This document shows positions 46,747 to 58,108 of a stretch of DNA of 64,000 bases, one piece after another. Position numbers and translations under genes: made by a program. Each line of letters begins with the position of its first letter. The first letter of the stretch is position 1. The notes below the pieces were generated by a model. The model saw nothing but the letters and a program-made list of their open reading frames with translations. It searched no databases and was not told the DNA's origin. The stretch comes from Fragum whitleyi (Eukaryota; Mollusca; Bivalvia; Cardiida; Cardiidae), in contig OX411552.1 in assembly GCA_948146395.1 (NCBI GenBank), forward strand, positions 13,376,957-13,440,956, given 5' to 3'.

Positions 46747-47200
46747 GTAAGTGTTCGGTTGGTTCTTTGTGCGGTACTTGTATTGTGAATCCCTGGCGTT
46801 TGGAACAGAAATACCTTATACTGCTGAATGGTGGAATATGAGATCTGAACATATCAGGTGTTTAATTTGTTCTCTGCACAGCGCTCTAATTGTGTATCCC
46901 TGCCTTGTAGGATCATTAAACGGTGCAAGCTGCTTGCAAATTATACCCCGCTTTGCACGTGCATTTGCATGCAAAGCAGGGTATAATTTGCAAACAGTTT
47001 GCACCGTTTTGTCACCCTGAACGCATGGCTAGTGTTAGAAACACCGACTACTGCTGATAGCTGTAATATGTGGTCTCACCATACCCGGTAAGTGTTTGAT
47101 GGGTTCTCCCTGCGGTACTTTTATTGTGAATCCCTTAGAACAGCAAAACCGAGTACAGCTGATTGACGGAATATATGGTCTTACCATATCTGGTAAGTCT
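46641..47200 (+). repeat. Four tandem copies of the 3' part of claudin-like exon 2
   Basis: Anchors GGTTCTCTGTGCAG-type begin near 46650 (copy 1, the real exon), 46761 (copy 2), 46868 (copy 3) and 47102 (copy 4). Spacing is about 111 bp, apart from copy 3, which is enlarged by a hairpin insertion. Each unit covers the end of helix 2, the NPW linker, the start of helix 3 and the following donor. The donor is kept as GTAAGT in copies 1, 3 (47091) and 4 (about 47193) and lost in copy 2. Copy 4 is still open and reads GSPCGTFIVNP and DGIYGLTIS. No unit has its own acceptor, so these cannot be normal cassette exons. Confidence 0.85.
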
Positions 47201-48342
47201 TTCAAGCACGGATCCAGAGGTTGGGACCCGGACTCATCTGGAATTTTGGAAAGATTGAGGTTATCAGATATCAAAATTCGGGAATCAAATCATCATAATG
47301 TATATCTGCGGTTGGACAGCAAATATAGATTTTGAAATTACAATCTCCGAGCAAATACATGCCAAAAGTACAGCCAATCCATAGTTTCAGTCCACCAAGA
47401 AAACCGTGCTTAGCTTTGAAAGAAACGCGTTAGTGTCGTATTGGATTGCGTTTTATTGACTTTTTTTCGATTCAAACATATTTATTTATCAAGGGATCTA
47501 GAAAATTACTGAAATTAAAACAATTTTCTGACTGTATTCGAAAGATGTTTCATCCTTTTATTCGACCTTTTTACGTCTATGAAAAACAAACAAACAAACA
47601 AACATCTTAAAATTGAGCGAGTGGGTGACATTTCCAACAATTTCGAATTCGCGCCTAGCAAAGACTCTGGCAAGTCTGTGCATCTGCATAGTCTGTCCAG
47701 AATCCTCACTTTGCCCTTTAAAAGTAGACAAGGTTTTAAAGTATCTTTAGAAAGACTGACAATCTTCTAGTATTTCGTGACTGTCTAGGCTGCTCATTGT
47801 TTGCAATTCAAGCGCATGTCAAATTGTTGATAAGGTCACGCACACGCTCAATTATTATTTCGATTGTATAGATGATCATAGCCTTTCTAGTTAACAACAA
47901 AAACGCGTGATCGACGGTGAATTGTGGGTAAAATTCACCTTTTTTCCGTAAAAATTTGCCTTGTCACGTACGAAGGTCAAAACAGAAGGCGACGGTTTGT
48001 CATCACTTACTCGACTGGTTATAGCTGAAATTCATCCATGCCGTACAGTGAAGACGCGCCCGTTCTTGCTGCAGCCATCCAGACGTTATTCAAAATGCCT
48101 CAAAACGTCATGGCAACTTTATTGAGAACACATTTACTACAAGTCTTTTACTCAGAAACTTTTTATTTCTAGATATACCATGAAAAGGAGTGCCTATATC
48201 AAATAAAACATTCGTAAGTGGATAACCCGATTTTCAGATGTAGGGTCACATCCTAGATAGACTATAGTACGAACTACTTTACATTTTCCTTTACTACAAA
48301 AAATAATCCAATTTGATTTTTTTTCTCTTCGTTTTCATTCAG
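46747..48342 (+). other. Intron 2 of the claudin-like gene
   Basis: GT-AG intron of 1596 bp with phase 1. The first part consists of duplicated exon 2 segments and an inserted hairpin MITE. 47200-48340 holds no named repeat; I see nothing gene-like in it. Confidence 0.75.
46896..47031. repeat. Hairpin MITE inserted in copy 3 of the exon duplicate
   Basis: Contains the palindromic core AAATTATACCCCGCTTTGCA / TGCAAAGCAGGGTATAATTT and end CACCCTGAACGCATGGCTAG. It separates TGTGTATCCCTG from TGTTAGAAACACCG, which are adjacent in copies 1 and 2. Same family as 35220-35363. Confidence 0.85.
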
Positions 48343-48602
48343 GATTGCTGTACTTTATAACAATTGGAAGAGTTGTCGCCATTAAAGGTGTATTTGAACA
48401 GGAGGCCGACAGAGACTATGATAACGTTAAGAAGAATACGCCATGGTGCCTTTATCTAGGTGGACTAGGGGCGGGGCTTGCTTTCGTCACATCTGGTATC
48501 CTAGCAACAAGTAAATGGGTAGAGAGCCGAAAGGATTACTCCGAGTTCGGAGATGAAGTTGTCTTTACAAAAGAGGGCGATAAACCTGCCACTGAAGCTT
48601 AA
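48343..48602 (+). CDS. Claudin-like protein, exon 3 (helices 3-4, C-terminus)
   Basis: Terminal exon of 260 bp, residues 574-659, TAA at 48600-48602. The acceptor is TTTTCATTCAG ending at 48342. The rest of helix 3 is GLLYFITIGRVVA; loop 2 (residues 588-606) is short and acidic, DRDYDNVKKN; helix 4 is PWCLYLGGLGAGLAFVTSGI, followed by an about 25-residue cytoplasmic tail SRKDYSEFGDEVVFTKEGDK ending ATEA. The small-residue-rich helix 4 with an aromatic start is typical for claudin-superfamily proteins. No C-terminal PDZ-binding YV motif is seen, unlike many vertebrate claudins. Confidence 0.88.
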
Positions 48603-48682
48603 GTTAACCTAACATTTTGTTAGCCTTTGGAGAGCATAATTCAGATTGGTTTTCGTCGCTTAATGTAGTTAACCAATGCAGA

Positions 48683-48688
48683 AATAAA
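48683..48688 (+). promoter_or_regulatory. Candidate poly(A) signal for the claudin-like gene
   Basis: AATAAA 80 bp after the stop codon. Confidence 0.55.
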
Positions 48689-49398
48689 CTGTTCAGCTAA
48701 GATAGCCCATTATCGCTCTCAAATAATTTTGGAAGAAGCTTCATGTGATAAAAAAGTGTGTCATTTAAGCATTAAGAAAGATTTACCGGGATAAGCTGTT
48801 TATAAAACGGTTCAATGCACAAATACTTGTTTATGTTGTTTTTGTATATGATATATTTATTCCAGAACATTAATTAGCCAAAAACTATCACACTTCTCCA
48901 ATGCAGTCTATTTATCTAAAAGCAATTTCAGTGACTATTTATGTACAGTGCCAATCAATTTTGTTACAACGCGAACTATCACAGGATGACTTCAAAGGTA
49001 CAAAGTATCTATTAATACAATTATATAAAAATCAAAATATTTTCTTTACAATGTCATGATGAAATGAAAATCGTAATTTTCTATAGATAGTTTTTTTATT
49101 TGGGTTCTCCACCAATTATGAACTCTCAAGGAAGAGCTGTTCTAAAAAGTATTTTTAAAATACATATTTTTTCTTTAAGTAATGCTCGTCAGATGAACGT
49201 ATAACCGCCATCGGGTGACTTGTATTAATCGATCAAATCAAAAACTTGCAAAGTGAATGGATATTATTTGTTTCTTTTCGATTACTAGATAAAAGTCTTC
49301 ATATAGAACGATTGTCATCCTTGGCCTGACAGAAGGATCAAATGCTCGTAATGAGGTAGAATTACTTACGAGTAATTACTCGTACATAATATCCTCAC

Positions 49399-49532
49399 CA
49401 GTCTTGCGTTTAGGATGACAAACGGTGCAAAACGTTTGTCAATTACATCCCTCTTTGCACGCAAGTGCACGTGCAAAGCGGGGTATAATTCGAAAACTGT
49501 TCGCAGTTTTGTGATTTGAACGCAGGGCTGCA
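49399..49532. repeat. Hairpin MITE, GGGGTATA family
   Basis: Ends CAGTCTTGCGTTTAGGATGA and TTGAACGCAGGGCTG; core TTTGCACGCAAGTGCACGTG then CAAAGCGGGGTATAATTC. Confidence 0.75.
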
Positions 49533-49688
49533 TTCATCCAGCTGTTTTACTTGCGATAAAAGTGCTTATTAATCCGGTTTAATAAGTTATGTCGTAGGAA
49601 CCCATTTAATCGAGAAACCTTTGCGATACAACGGAATAGACAGAAACGAACTTCTAAACATACATCTTGTATTTGCCACATTTTACAT

Positions 49689-49943
49689 ATGTGACCCGTC
49701 ACGCGAAAGGGGACAATCTGGGTAGTGCGTGAAGTGTCGATCCTAGTCAGACTGCGCAGACTGACTAGGGTCGAAACTTTTTGCACTTAACTAATTTTCT
49801 GAATCTAGAATAATCAATCTACCTTCCTATGAAAGAATTTTCGAAATGCGACCTCTGGTTGTCCTGTACTAGAATCAATCTCTTTTTCAAATATTCTTTT
49901 AACGTACTTCCCAGATGGTCCCTTTTCGCGAGACGGGTCACAT
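49689..49943. repeat. MITE with GTGACCCGTC inverted ends, copy 2
   Basis: Ends ATGTGACCCGTCACGCGAAA and the complement of TTCGCGAGACGGGTCACAT. The internal AGTCAGACTGCGCAGACTGA segment is a perfect hairpin of the same type as in 22018-22286. Confidence 0.88.
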
Positions 49944-50206
49944 ATTTGTAGTCATAAAATGAAGTATCCTTTATTTTTATATAAAAGATCGTTTAATTTC
50001 GCATATTATAAACGGAGTCGAATTTTTGTCCTTGGTGTCTGTAGCAAACTGACAATCACAAAAAACATCATTTACGAAAGTCACACATTTTCGAGAAATT
50101 TGGGTCTAAGACATACTCGGAAGTTGATCTTATAAGTATCAAATTGCGTGTCAGATATCAAACAAATGAATGAAATAGCATTTTGGCAGTTTTGTTTCCC
50201 ACGTAG

Positions 50207-50689
50207 GGGAGACCGGGGCAAAGTGTTACGTTTGAAATATTTTCTTTCTGACATCATTAATGACCCGGGTGTTGTTATTTCTTAGGAAAGGGGGTTTTCA
50301 TTATGCATGTTTGCTGCATGTAAGAGAAATCCAATAGAAATGTCCACTAAAAGAAGAACAACAAAACGATTTTTGTGACACAAAAGTAAATTATTACCAT
50401 CTTCGTGAATATCCGCCTCGTCTGATATAAAAGTACAATAAATATGAAAGTTATATGGTTATGGGATCCCATGAACCAGAAGCTGATTTTTGTGCACAAA
50501 TTAGGGTAGTGTTAGTCTTTCTTTTCCTTTCATGGGCGTCTTTTCCTAACTAAAAGTTGCGATTAGGGCAATTTATTTCGAAATCCGTTAAATTTTCGAT
50601 ACATAATTAAAATTTATTCAAAGGAGCTATATAGTGTCGGAAAATGTTAGAATTGTTTAAAAAATGTAACACTTTTCCCCGGTCACCCC
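50207..50689. repeat. TA-flanked element with GGGGAGACCGGGGC ends
   Basis: About 483 bp with inverted ends GGGGAGACCGGGGCAAAGTG and CACTTTTCCCCGGTCACCCC, TA on both sides. Fragments with the same end occur near 4965-4985, 51175-51205 and 53500-53525. No open frame inside. Confidence 0.8.
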
Positions 50690-51684
50690 TAAGCATAAAC
50701 TGTTTAAATTACCCCTATCACCAATGTTAATTTTGAAATCAGGTGTACCATTGAATACCCTCCGAATTCGTTGCTTTTGTCACATTTTTTTCGATCCTAA
50801 TCCTGATTTTTCTATCATAATTCGAATACATCCCATTTCAGAATAATATATATATATATATATATTTAAACAAAAACTAAGTGGCCGTTTAAAAGTTCGG
50901 TTCAGTGTATACCTCGGGAATAATAAGGGTGCAGACACGATTGCGCGTCGTTTCGCACGTGGGTTTTACCTGACGCCACAAACGTCAAGGTGATTGAGGT
51001 AAACACGATGAACGAAAACAAGATCAAGTTCAATGAAAGATCAAAATTCGACATGTTAAAATTTGATGGTTTCTGCGATTTATCATCAAATTAAAATCTG
51101 CACAAAATGTCTCCGTTGACGATCGAAAATCAACAACGTATATATTGTTTTTCTTCAAGCGTATTGACCAACGTATGGGAGACCGGGGCAAAGTGATACA
51201 TTTTTCGCATTTCCTCATTTTAGAACCCCCTTTAATTAATTTGGAATATCTCGTTTTCGGCTTGCTGGGAGAAATTTGTGCCCTGCTTGCGTAGTTCAAT
51301 CGGGGCTAGTTGATCCACTGCAAAACAAAAGCTTGTAAGACTCTGAGTCGCATTTATAGAAAGACAAAAAACTATTTATTTAAATGCATAAACATAATCA
51401 CAAAATTATTTGCTCATTTGGCAAATGCATCGAGTAAAAGGACGGTTTGAAGAGAATAATGTGCTTTTACGTTCATTATTGTCTGTTTAAGTCTGTTTTC
51501 AGTTTAAGCACCACTTTAGTATTTTGTTCATTTTCTATTTCTAATAATGCATTGCTGTTATTTTGTAACTCAACGCAATTTTCTACTGGACGCAATCAAC
51601 CCGGTCGGCAAATTCGAATTTTGCAAGCAATTGTTATTTTTTGTTCAAAATTTCTATATTCATCTTTTTCCCGATTATTGTTTG

Positions 51685-51950
51685 AGTGAGGATTTATGCC
51701 GCTTTGAACAGTCTTTCAGTAATATCTCGGCGGCTGGACCACCAAACAATGGATTCCTGGTATTTATCACGCCGGTACTACCATTACATCCTTTCTAGCC
51801 TCCAGCTGCTAGCTCACATAGATCTACGATTATCGACTGATTGGTGAAAGGCAAATAGTCGGCAGAATGAGTGCCGCCGTCGGGGATTGGACCTGGGACC
51901 TCTAGATCGATAGTCAGACGCGCTAACAACTGCGCCATGACGGCGGCTCA
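51685..51950 (-). repeat. tRNA-derived SINE, minus-strand copy
   Basis: Body blocks GGCGGCTGGACCACCAAACA and CCTCCAGCTGCTAGCTCACA, B-box part GTCGGGGATTGGACC and head end TGCGCCATGACGGCGGC. Ends lack a clear direct repeat. Older than the copies with target-site duplications. Confidence 0.85.
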
Positions 51951-52385
51951 TCCTGAAGGTTCAATAGGACTTTCTCATTCGGAACATCGCTCGGACTTTT
52001 CCGTAAACTGGAAAGTACCTCGGACGTAAGTGTAGTAATTTTTGGTCATTTTTTCGGTAATTCGGCTCCTGGTGGTACTTTGGTTAATACTCTTGAAGAA
52101 TAGTATATTCCTTTAATGTTTTCCGATCGTCTGTGGAGATCATTTTGGCATGTTATAATTTGAAAGCAAAACGCAGTAAAACACTGCGTTTAGTTTTCAA
52201 ATTATAATATGCCCAATTCTTACCTTACGTTGATTTTATTTTTCGCAACGTCATCCTTGGTTATGTTTGTGACGTCATATAAACCCACGTGCGATATGAC
52301 GCGCTTTCATGGCTGCGCCCTTATTGTTCCCGAGGTCTATTCCGTAGAATCGCCGAGGGTTCCCGAGTGGGACTTTCAGTATACG
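51951..52385 (-). repeat. Dispersed repeat related to 11495-11870
   Basis: Contains AATCGCCGAGGGTTCCCGAG, CCCTTATTGTTCCCGAGG, ACGTCATATAAACCCACGTG and the hairpin AGTAAAACACTGCGTTTAG. Function unknown. Confidence 0.5.
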
Positions 52386-52455
52386 TATCCTTAGCATACT
52401 CTGTCGTGACCACGTGCGTTCAAATGATCGTTTGAAAATATCAAAATACGTATAG

Positions 52456-52547
52456 GATAGACAACGAGTGCCGTGGTATATTGGAAATAGACACGAGCTT
52501 CAGCGAGTGTCTATTTTCCATATACCCTGGCACGAGATTGTCTATCT
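52456..52547. repeat. Palindrome of about 90 bp
   Basis: Arms GATAGACAACGAGTGCC / GGCACGAGATTGTCTATC and TATATTGGAAATAGACAC / GTGTCTATTTTCCATATA pair; centre GAGCTTCAGCGA. Confidence 0.85.
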
Positions 52548-52550
52548 GAC

Positions 52551-52919
52551 TTAGACCACGCTTTTCTAACATTGACTGTAATTTTAACCCGAACATCTGG
52601 ACAACGAAAACGAGTAAACTCGCTGATATATTACTGTTATTGTGCGTAATTATGCCGAAACAATATTTATGAATCTATTATCGTTACTTATAGCAGCTCT
52701 TTTGCATGTATGCAACTGTTCAAGTCTTCTGAAAACGCGATCATATAAAATATGCTCGACACTTTCTTAAAATGACACGGCACAAAAATCTGTCAAGATT
52801 CACGTGCACGACACCTTTTCATTGTATATCTGTAGATGCAATGCTAGGAGTTGTATCTGTGATTTATATTTTTGAAATTCTGCTCTCTGATTGGCCGATT
52901 CGCTTCAAGCGTGGTCTAA
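52551..52919. repeat. Element with perfect 13 bp inverted ends TTAGACCACGCTT
   Basis: 369 bp. TTAGACCACGCTT at the left and AAGCGTGGTCTAA at the right are exact complements. No open frame and no clear target duplication. Directly abuts the palindrome at 52456-52547. Confidence 0.78.
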
Positions 52920-53589
52920 TAATTGATTTATGAAAACATACAATACACACAAAACATACCTGTTTCCGTCGGTGGATAACCCAAACCTCATAGCCACTGA
53001 TTGATATTTACTAAAGTTTTTGTTTTGGTTTTATAATTTTGGCCAAGGCAACCTTATATATGACTGAAATATACTCCATTTCAGCAAAAATGGTGCTTTG
53101 CTGTAGCGGAGGCCTTTTGACACGGTGTATCAACTAGCCCCGTGACGTAGTGTATCAACTATCCCCGGATCAAAATTTTGTGTTTAAAGTCTTCTGTATT
53201 TTTCAACTACAAAAACTGGTCCAAAAATAACGCCCCTTTAACCTTTGCCGATTCCTTGCCATTTTATCTAAACCGTATTGGAGTCTAAAGCTAGCCAGCT
53301 GAGTATTAAACAACAAATTCAGAAGAAACCCGATATTTTACTTTTTGTTCTCAAAAGAAGTCATAAATCAAATGATCATACAAAATCAACAGAATATTCG
53401 CAAACCCAGAAAAAATATAGCAAAATGTCTGAAATGACTTGTTTGATCTAAAAGTGATCGAGTACAACGTCTTAGACTTACTAGTCTTCAAAGCTAGCCC
53501 TGTGTATCAACTAGCCCCGATCTCCACTACCAATACTATAGTAAAGCCAAATTACCTAAAACGTAATTCGGTCCAGGTTAGGACATTTA

Positions 53590-56500
53590 ATAGTCCCCCA
53601 ACGGTCACCGGTTGGGGGACTATAGGTTTGCTCGATTCCGTCTGTCCGTCCGTCACACTTTTGTCTGGGCTATATCTTCTAAACCATAAGTGCTAGCAAC
53701 TTCAAAATTGGTACACTTATAGATCTCATTGAGGAGAAGTGTCATGTTCAAGAACCGTTACTCTGCCACGCCCACTTTTTGAGTTATTGCCCTTTGTTGT
53801 TTTTACCCTTACATTCTTGTCCGGAACATATCTCCTAAACTATGTGTGCTAGCAACTTCAAACTTTGTACACTTATAGATCTCATTGAGGACAAGTGTCA
53901 TGTTCAAAAACCATAACTCTGCCACGTCCACTTTTTGAGTTATTGCCCTTTGTTGTTTTAGCCTTACATTCTTGTCCGGGTCATATCTTCTAAACTTGGT
54001 GTGCTAGTAGCTTCAATCTTTGTACACTTATAGATCTCATTGAGGACAAGTGTCACGTTCAAGAACGAAAACTCTGCCACACCCACTATTTGAGTTATTG
54101 CCCTTTGTTGTTTTTACCCTTACATTCTTGTCCGGAGCATATCTCCTAAACTATGAGTGCTAGCAACTTCAAACTTTGTACACTTATAGATCTCATTGAG
54201 GACAAGTGTCATGTTCAAAAACCATAACTCTGCCATGTCCACTTTTTGAGTTATTGACCTTTGTTGTTTTTACCCTTACATTTTTGTCCGGATCATATCT
54301 CCTTAACCATAAGTGCTAGCAACTTCAAACTTTGTACACTGATAGATCTCATTGAGGACAAGTGTCATGTTCAAAAACCATAACTCTGCCATGTCCACTT
54401 TTTGAGTTATTGCCCTTTGTTGTTTTAGCATTACATTCTTGTCCGGGTCATATCTTCTAAACTTGGTGTGCTAGTAGCTTCAATCTTTGTACACTTATAG
54501 ATCTCATTGAGGACAAGTGTCACGTTCAAGAACGAAAACTCTGCCACACCCACTATTTGAGTTATTGCCCTTTGTTGTTTTTACCCTTACATTCTTGTCC
54601 GGAGCATATCTCCTAAACTATGAGTGCTAGCAACTTCAAACTTTGTCCACTTATAGATCTCATTGAGGACAAGTGTCATGTTCAAAAACCATAACTCTGC
54701 CATGTCCACTTTTTGAGTTATTGACCTTTGTTGTTTTTACCCTTACATTTTTGTCCGGATCATATCTCCTTAACCATAAGTGCTAGCAACTTCAAACTTT
54801 GTACACTGATAGATCTCATTGAGGACAAGTGTCATGTTCAAAAACCATAACTCTGCCATGTCCACTTTTTGAGTTATTGCCCTTTGTTGTTTTAGCATTA
54901 CATTCTTGTCCGGGTAATATCTTCTAAACTTGGTGTGCTAGTAGCTTCAATCTTTGTACACTTATAGATCTCATTGAGGACAAGTGTCATGTACAAGAAC
55001 TGTTATTCTGCCACACCCACTTTTTGAGTTATTGCCCTTTGTTGTTTTAGCCTTACATTCTTGTCCGGGTCATATCTTCTAAACTTGGTGTGCTAGTAGC
55101 TTCAATCTTTGTACACTTATAGATCTCATTGAGGACAAGTGTCACGTTCAAGAACGAAAACTCTGCCACACCCACTATTTGAGTTATTGCCCTTTGTTGT
55201 TTTAACCCTTACATTCTTGTCCGGAGCATATCTCCTAAACTATGAGTGCTAGCAACTTCAAACTTTGTACACTTATAGATCTCATTGAGGACAAGTGTCA
55301 TGTTCAAAAACCATAACTCTGACATGTCCACTTTTTGAGTTATTGACCTTTGTTGTTTTTACCCTTACATTTTTGTCCGGATCATATCTCCTTAACCATA
55401 AGTGCTAGCAACTTCAAACTTTGTACACTGATAGATCTCATTGAGGACAAGTGTCATGTTCAAAAACCATAACTCTGCCATGTCCACTTTTTGAGTTATT
55501 GCCCTTTGTTGTTTTAGCCTTACATTCTTGTCCGGGTCATATCTTCTAAACTTGGTGTGCTAGTAGCTTCAATCTTTGTACACTTATAGATCTCATTGAG
55601 GACAAGTATCACGTTCAAGAACGAAAACTCTGCCACACCCACTATTTGAGTTATTGCCCTTTGTTGTTTTTACCCTTACATTCTTGTCCGGAGCATATCT
55701 CCTAAACTATGAGTGCTAGCAACTTCAAACTTTGTACACTTATAGATCTCATTGAGGACAAGTGTCATGTTCAAAAACCATAACTCTGCCATGTCCACTT
55801 TTTGAGTTATTGACCTTTGTTGTTTTTACCCTTACATTTTTGTCCGGATCATATCTCCTTAACCATAAGTGCTAGCAACTTCAAACTTGGTACACTGATA
55901 GATCTCATTGAGGACAAGTGTCATGTTCAAAAACCATAACTCTGCCATGTCCACTTTTTGAGTTATTGCCCTTTGTTGTTTTAGCCTTACATTCTTGTCT
56001 GGGTAATATCTTCTAAACTTGGTGTGCTAGTAGCTTCAATCTTTGTACACTTATAGATCTCATTGAGGACAAGTGTCATGTACAAGAACTGTTATTCTGC
56101 CACACCCACTTTTTGAGTTATTGCCCTTTGTTGTTTTAGCCTTACATTCTTGTCCGGGTCATATCTTCTAAACACGGTGTGCTAGTAGCTTCAATCTTTG
56201 TACACTTATAGATCTCATTGAGGACAAGTGTCACGTTCAAGAACGAAAACTCTGCCACACCCACTATTTGAGTTATTGCCCTTTGTTGTTTTTACCCTTA
56301 CATTCTTGTCCGGAGCATATCTCCTAAACTATGAGTGCTAGCAACTTCAAACTTTGTACACTTATAGATCTCATTGAGGACAAGTGTCATGTTCAAAAAC
56401 CATAACTCTGCCATGTCCACTTTTTGAGTTATTGACCTTTGTTGTTTTTACCCTTACATTTTTGTCCGGATCATATCTCCTTAACCATAAGTGCTAGCAA

Positions 56501-57410
56501 CTTCAAACTTTGTACACTGATAGATCTCATTGAGGACAAGTGTCATGTTCAAAAACCATAACTCTGCCATGTCCACTTTTTGAGTTATTGCCCTTTGTTG
56601 TTTTAGCCTTACATTCTTGTCCGGGTAATATCTTCTAAACTTGGTGTGCTAGTAGCTTCAATCTTTGTACACTTATAGATCTCATTGAGGACAAGTGTCA
56701 TGTACAAGAACTGTTATTCTGCCACACCCACTTTTTGAGTTATTGCCCTTTGTTGTTTTTACCTATACATTTTTGTCCGGAACATATCTTCTAAACCATT
56801 GGTGCTAGAAACCATAAGTGCTAAAAACTTCAAACTTGCTACACTTATAGATATCATTGAGGACAAGTGTCATGTACAAGAACTGTCAGTCTGCCATGTC
56901 CACTTTTTGAGTTATTGCCCTTTGTTGTTTCTATTCTTACATTTTTGTCCCGTACTTATCTCCTAAACCATAAGTGCTAGCAACTTCAAACTTTGTACAC
57001 TGGTAGATCTCATTGAGAAGTGTAATGCACAAGAACTGTTACTCTGCCACATCCACTTTTTTAGTTATTGTCCGTTGTTGTTTTTTATTCTGACATTTTT
57101 GTCCGGACCATATCTCCTGAGCCATCAGTGCTAGCAACTTCAAACTTGGTACACTTATAGATCTCATTGAGGACAAGTGGCATGTACAAGAATCATTCTT
57201 CTCCGCCCACTTTTGGAGTTTTTGCCATTGGTTGTTTTTACTCTTATATTTTTGTTTGGGACATTTTGTTCAAAACCTAATGTGCTAGCAACTTCAAATT
57301 TCGTAAACAGTTATAGATCTACTAAGTAGGAGATAAATTATAAGAAAGGATTTTTTGTTATCCGGTTGGGGACCCCTGTATTGCATCGCAATACGACATG
57401 CACTTGTTTT
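53590..57410 (+). repeat. Higher-order tandem array, about 155-156 bp monomers
   Basis: About 24 monomers between 53640 and 57330, each with GTCCGG..CATATCT, TGCTAG.A.CTTCAA, TTATAGATCTCATTGAGGAC and GAGTTATTGCCCTTTGTTG. Three monomer types alternate: A (GGGTCATATCTTCTAAACTT, CACGTTCAAGAACGAAAACT), B (GGAGCATATCTCCTAAACTA) and C (GGATCATATCTCCTTAACCA). ABC units of about 467 bp start at 53974, 54441, 55064, 55531 and 56153, with an extra A-like monomer (GGGTAATATC) at 54909, 55998 and about 56621. The last three or four units are diverged. Flanks: hairpin TAGTCCCCCAAC / GTTGGGGGACTA at 53591-53627 and GGTTGGGGACCCCTG plus GTATTGCATCGCAATAC at 57365-57392. Confidence 0.93.
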
Positions 57411-57559
57411 CCTGGGTTTTCATCAAATTTTCGGCCTTTCTGAATGCATGGTATGGAATTAACATTTTAACAACTACTTGAGCTTCACCCAAGTAACATC
57501 ATTGCCAGGTTTCTGATTAATTGGCCGAATCGTTTCGTCGAAGATTTTTTTCTTACATT

Positions 57560-58090
57560 TTCGGTTATTTTGCAATTTTGGGTCTTTCCACTACCATAGA
57601 ATCAAGAGTTTTTGATGGAATTTAAATTCTTTTAACATCTAAAAGTCTTTGGTAGAGCTTCACTCTAAAATAATCTCTGCCAAGATTCAGCTTGACTTTA
57701 ACAGTGGTTTAGGACAAATTATTCTTTAAGAACTTCATTAATTTTCGACCGTTCTGTTACCATGGCAACCAGAGTTTTTCATGGATTTAAATTCTTTTAT
57801 GTCACTACTTTAGTAGAGCTGCACCAAAGGAATATCCCTGCCAAGTTTCAGATTCTTTGTCCCAGTGATTTTTTACATAAAATGTTCAGTCCTTCTGTTA
57901 CCATGGAAACCAGGGATTTTGATGGAATTAAATTCTTTTAAATTCTCTGCCAAGTTTTGAGTTCGATTGGCCCTGTTGTCTAGGCAAATAATTTTGTCTA
58001 GAATTTCATTCTTTCTGTTACCATGGCAACCAGAATTTTTGATGGAATTAAGTTCTTTAAAAAACTTAAGTAGAGCTTCACCAAAGAATC
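57560..58090 (+). repeat. Degenerate tandem repeat with TTACCATGG block
   Basis: TTCTGTTACCATGGCAACCA followed by TTTTTGATGGAATTAAATTC recurs near 57757, 57895 and 58016, and a weaker one near 57590; period about 120-160 bp. The fourth unit is interrupted by the SINE at 58109, and resumes afterwards. Confidence 0.75.
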
Positions 58091-58108
58091 ACCCCTGCAA
58101 AGTTTCAG

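Noticed and set aside
53640..57330. Regular repeats resembling a CRISPR array
   Set aside because: Units are contiguous monomers of about 155 bp without unique spacers, in a eukaryotic context; it is satellite-like DNA.
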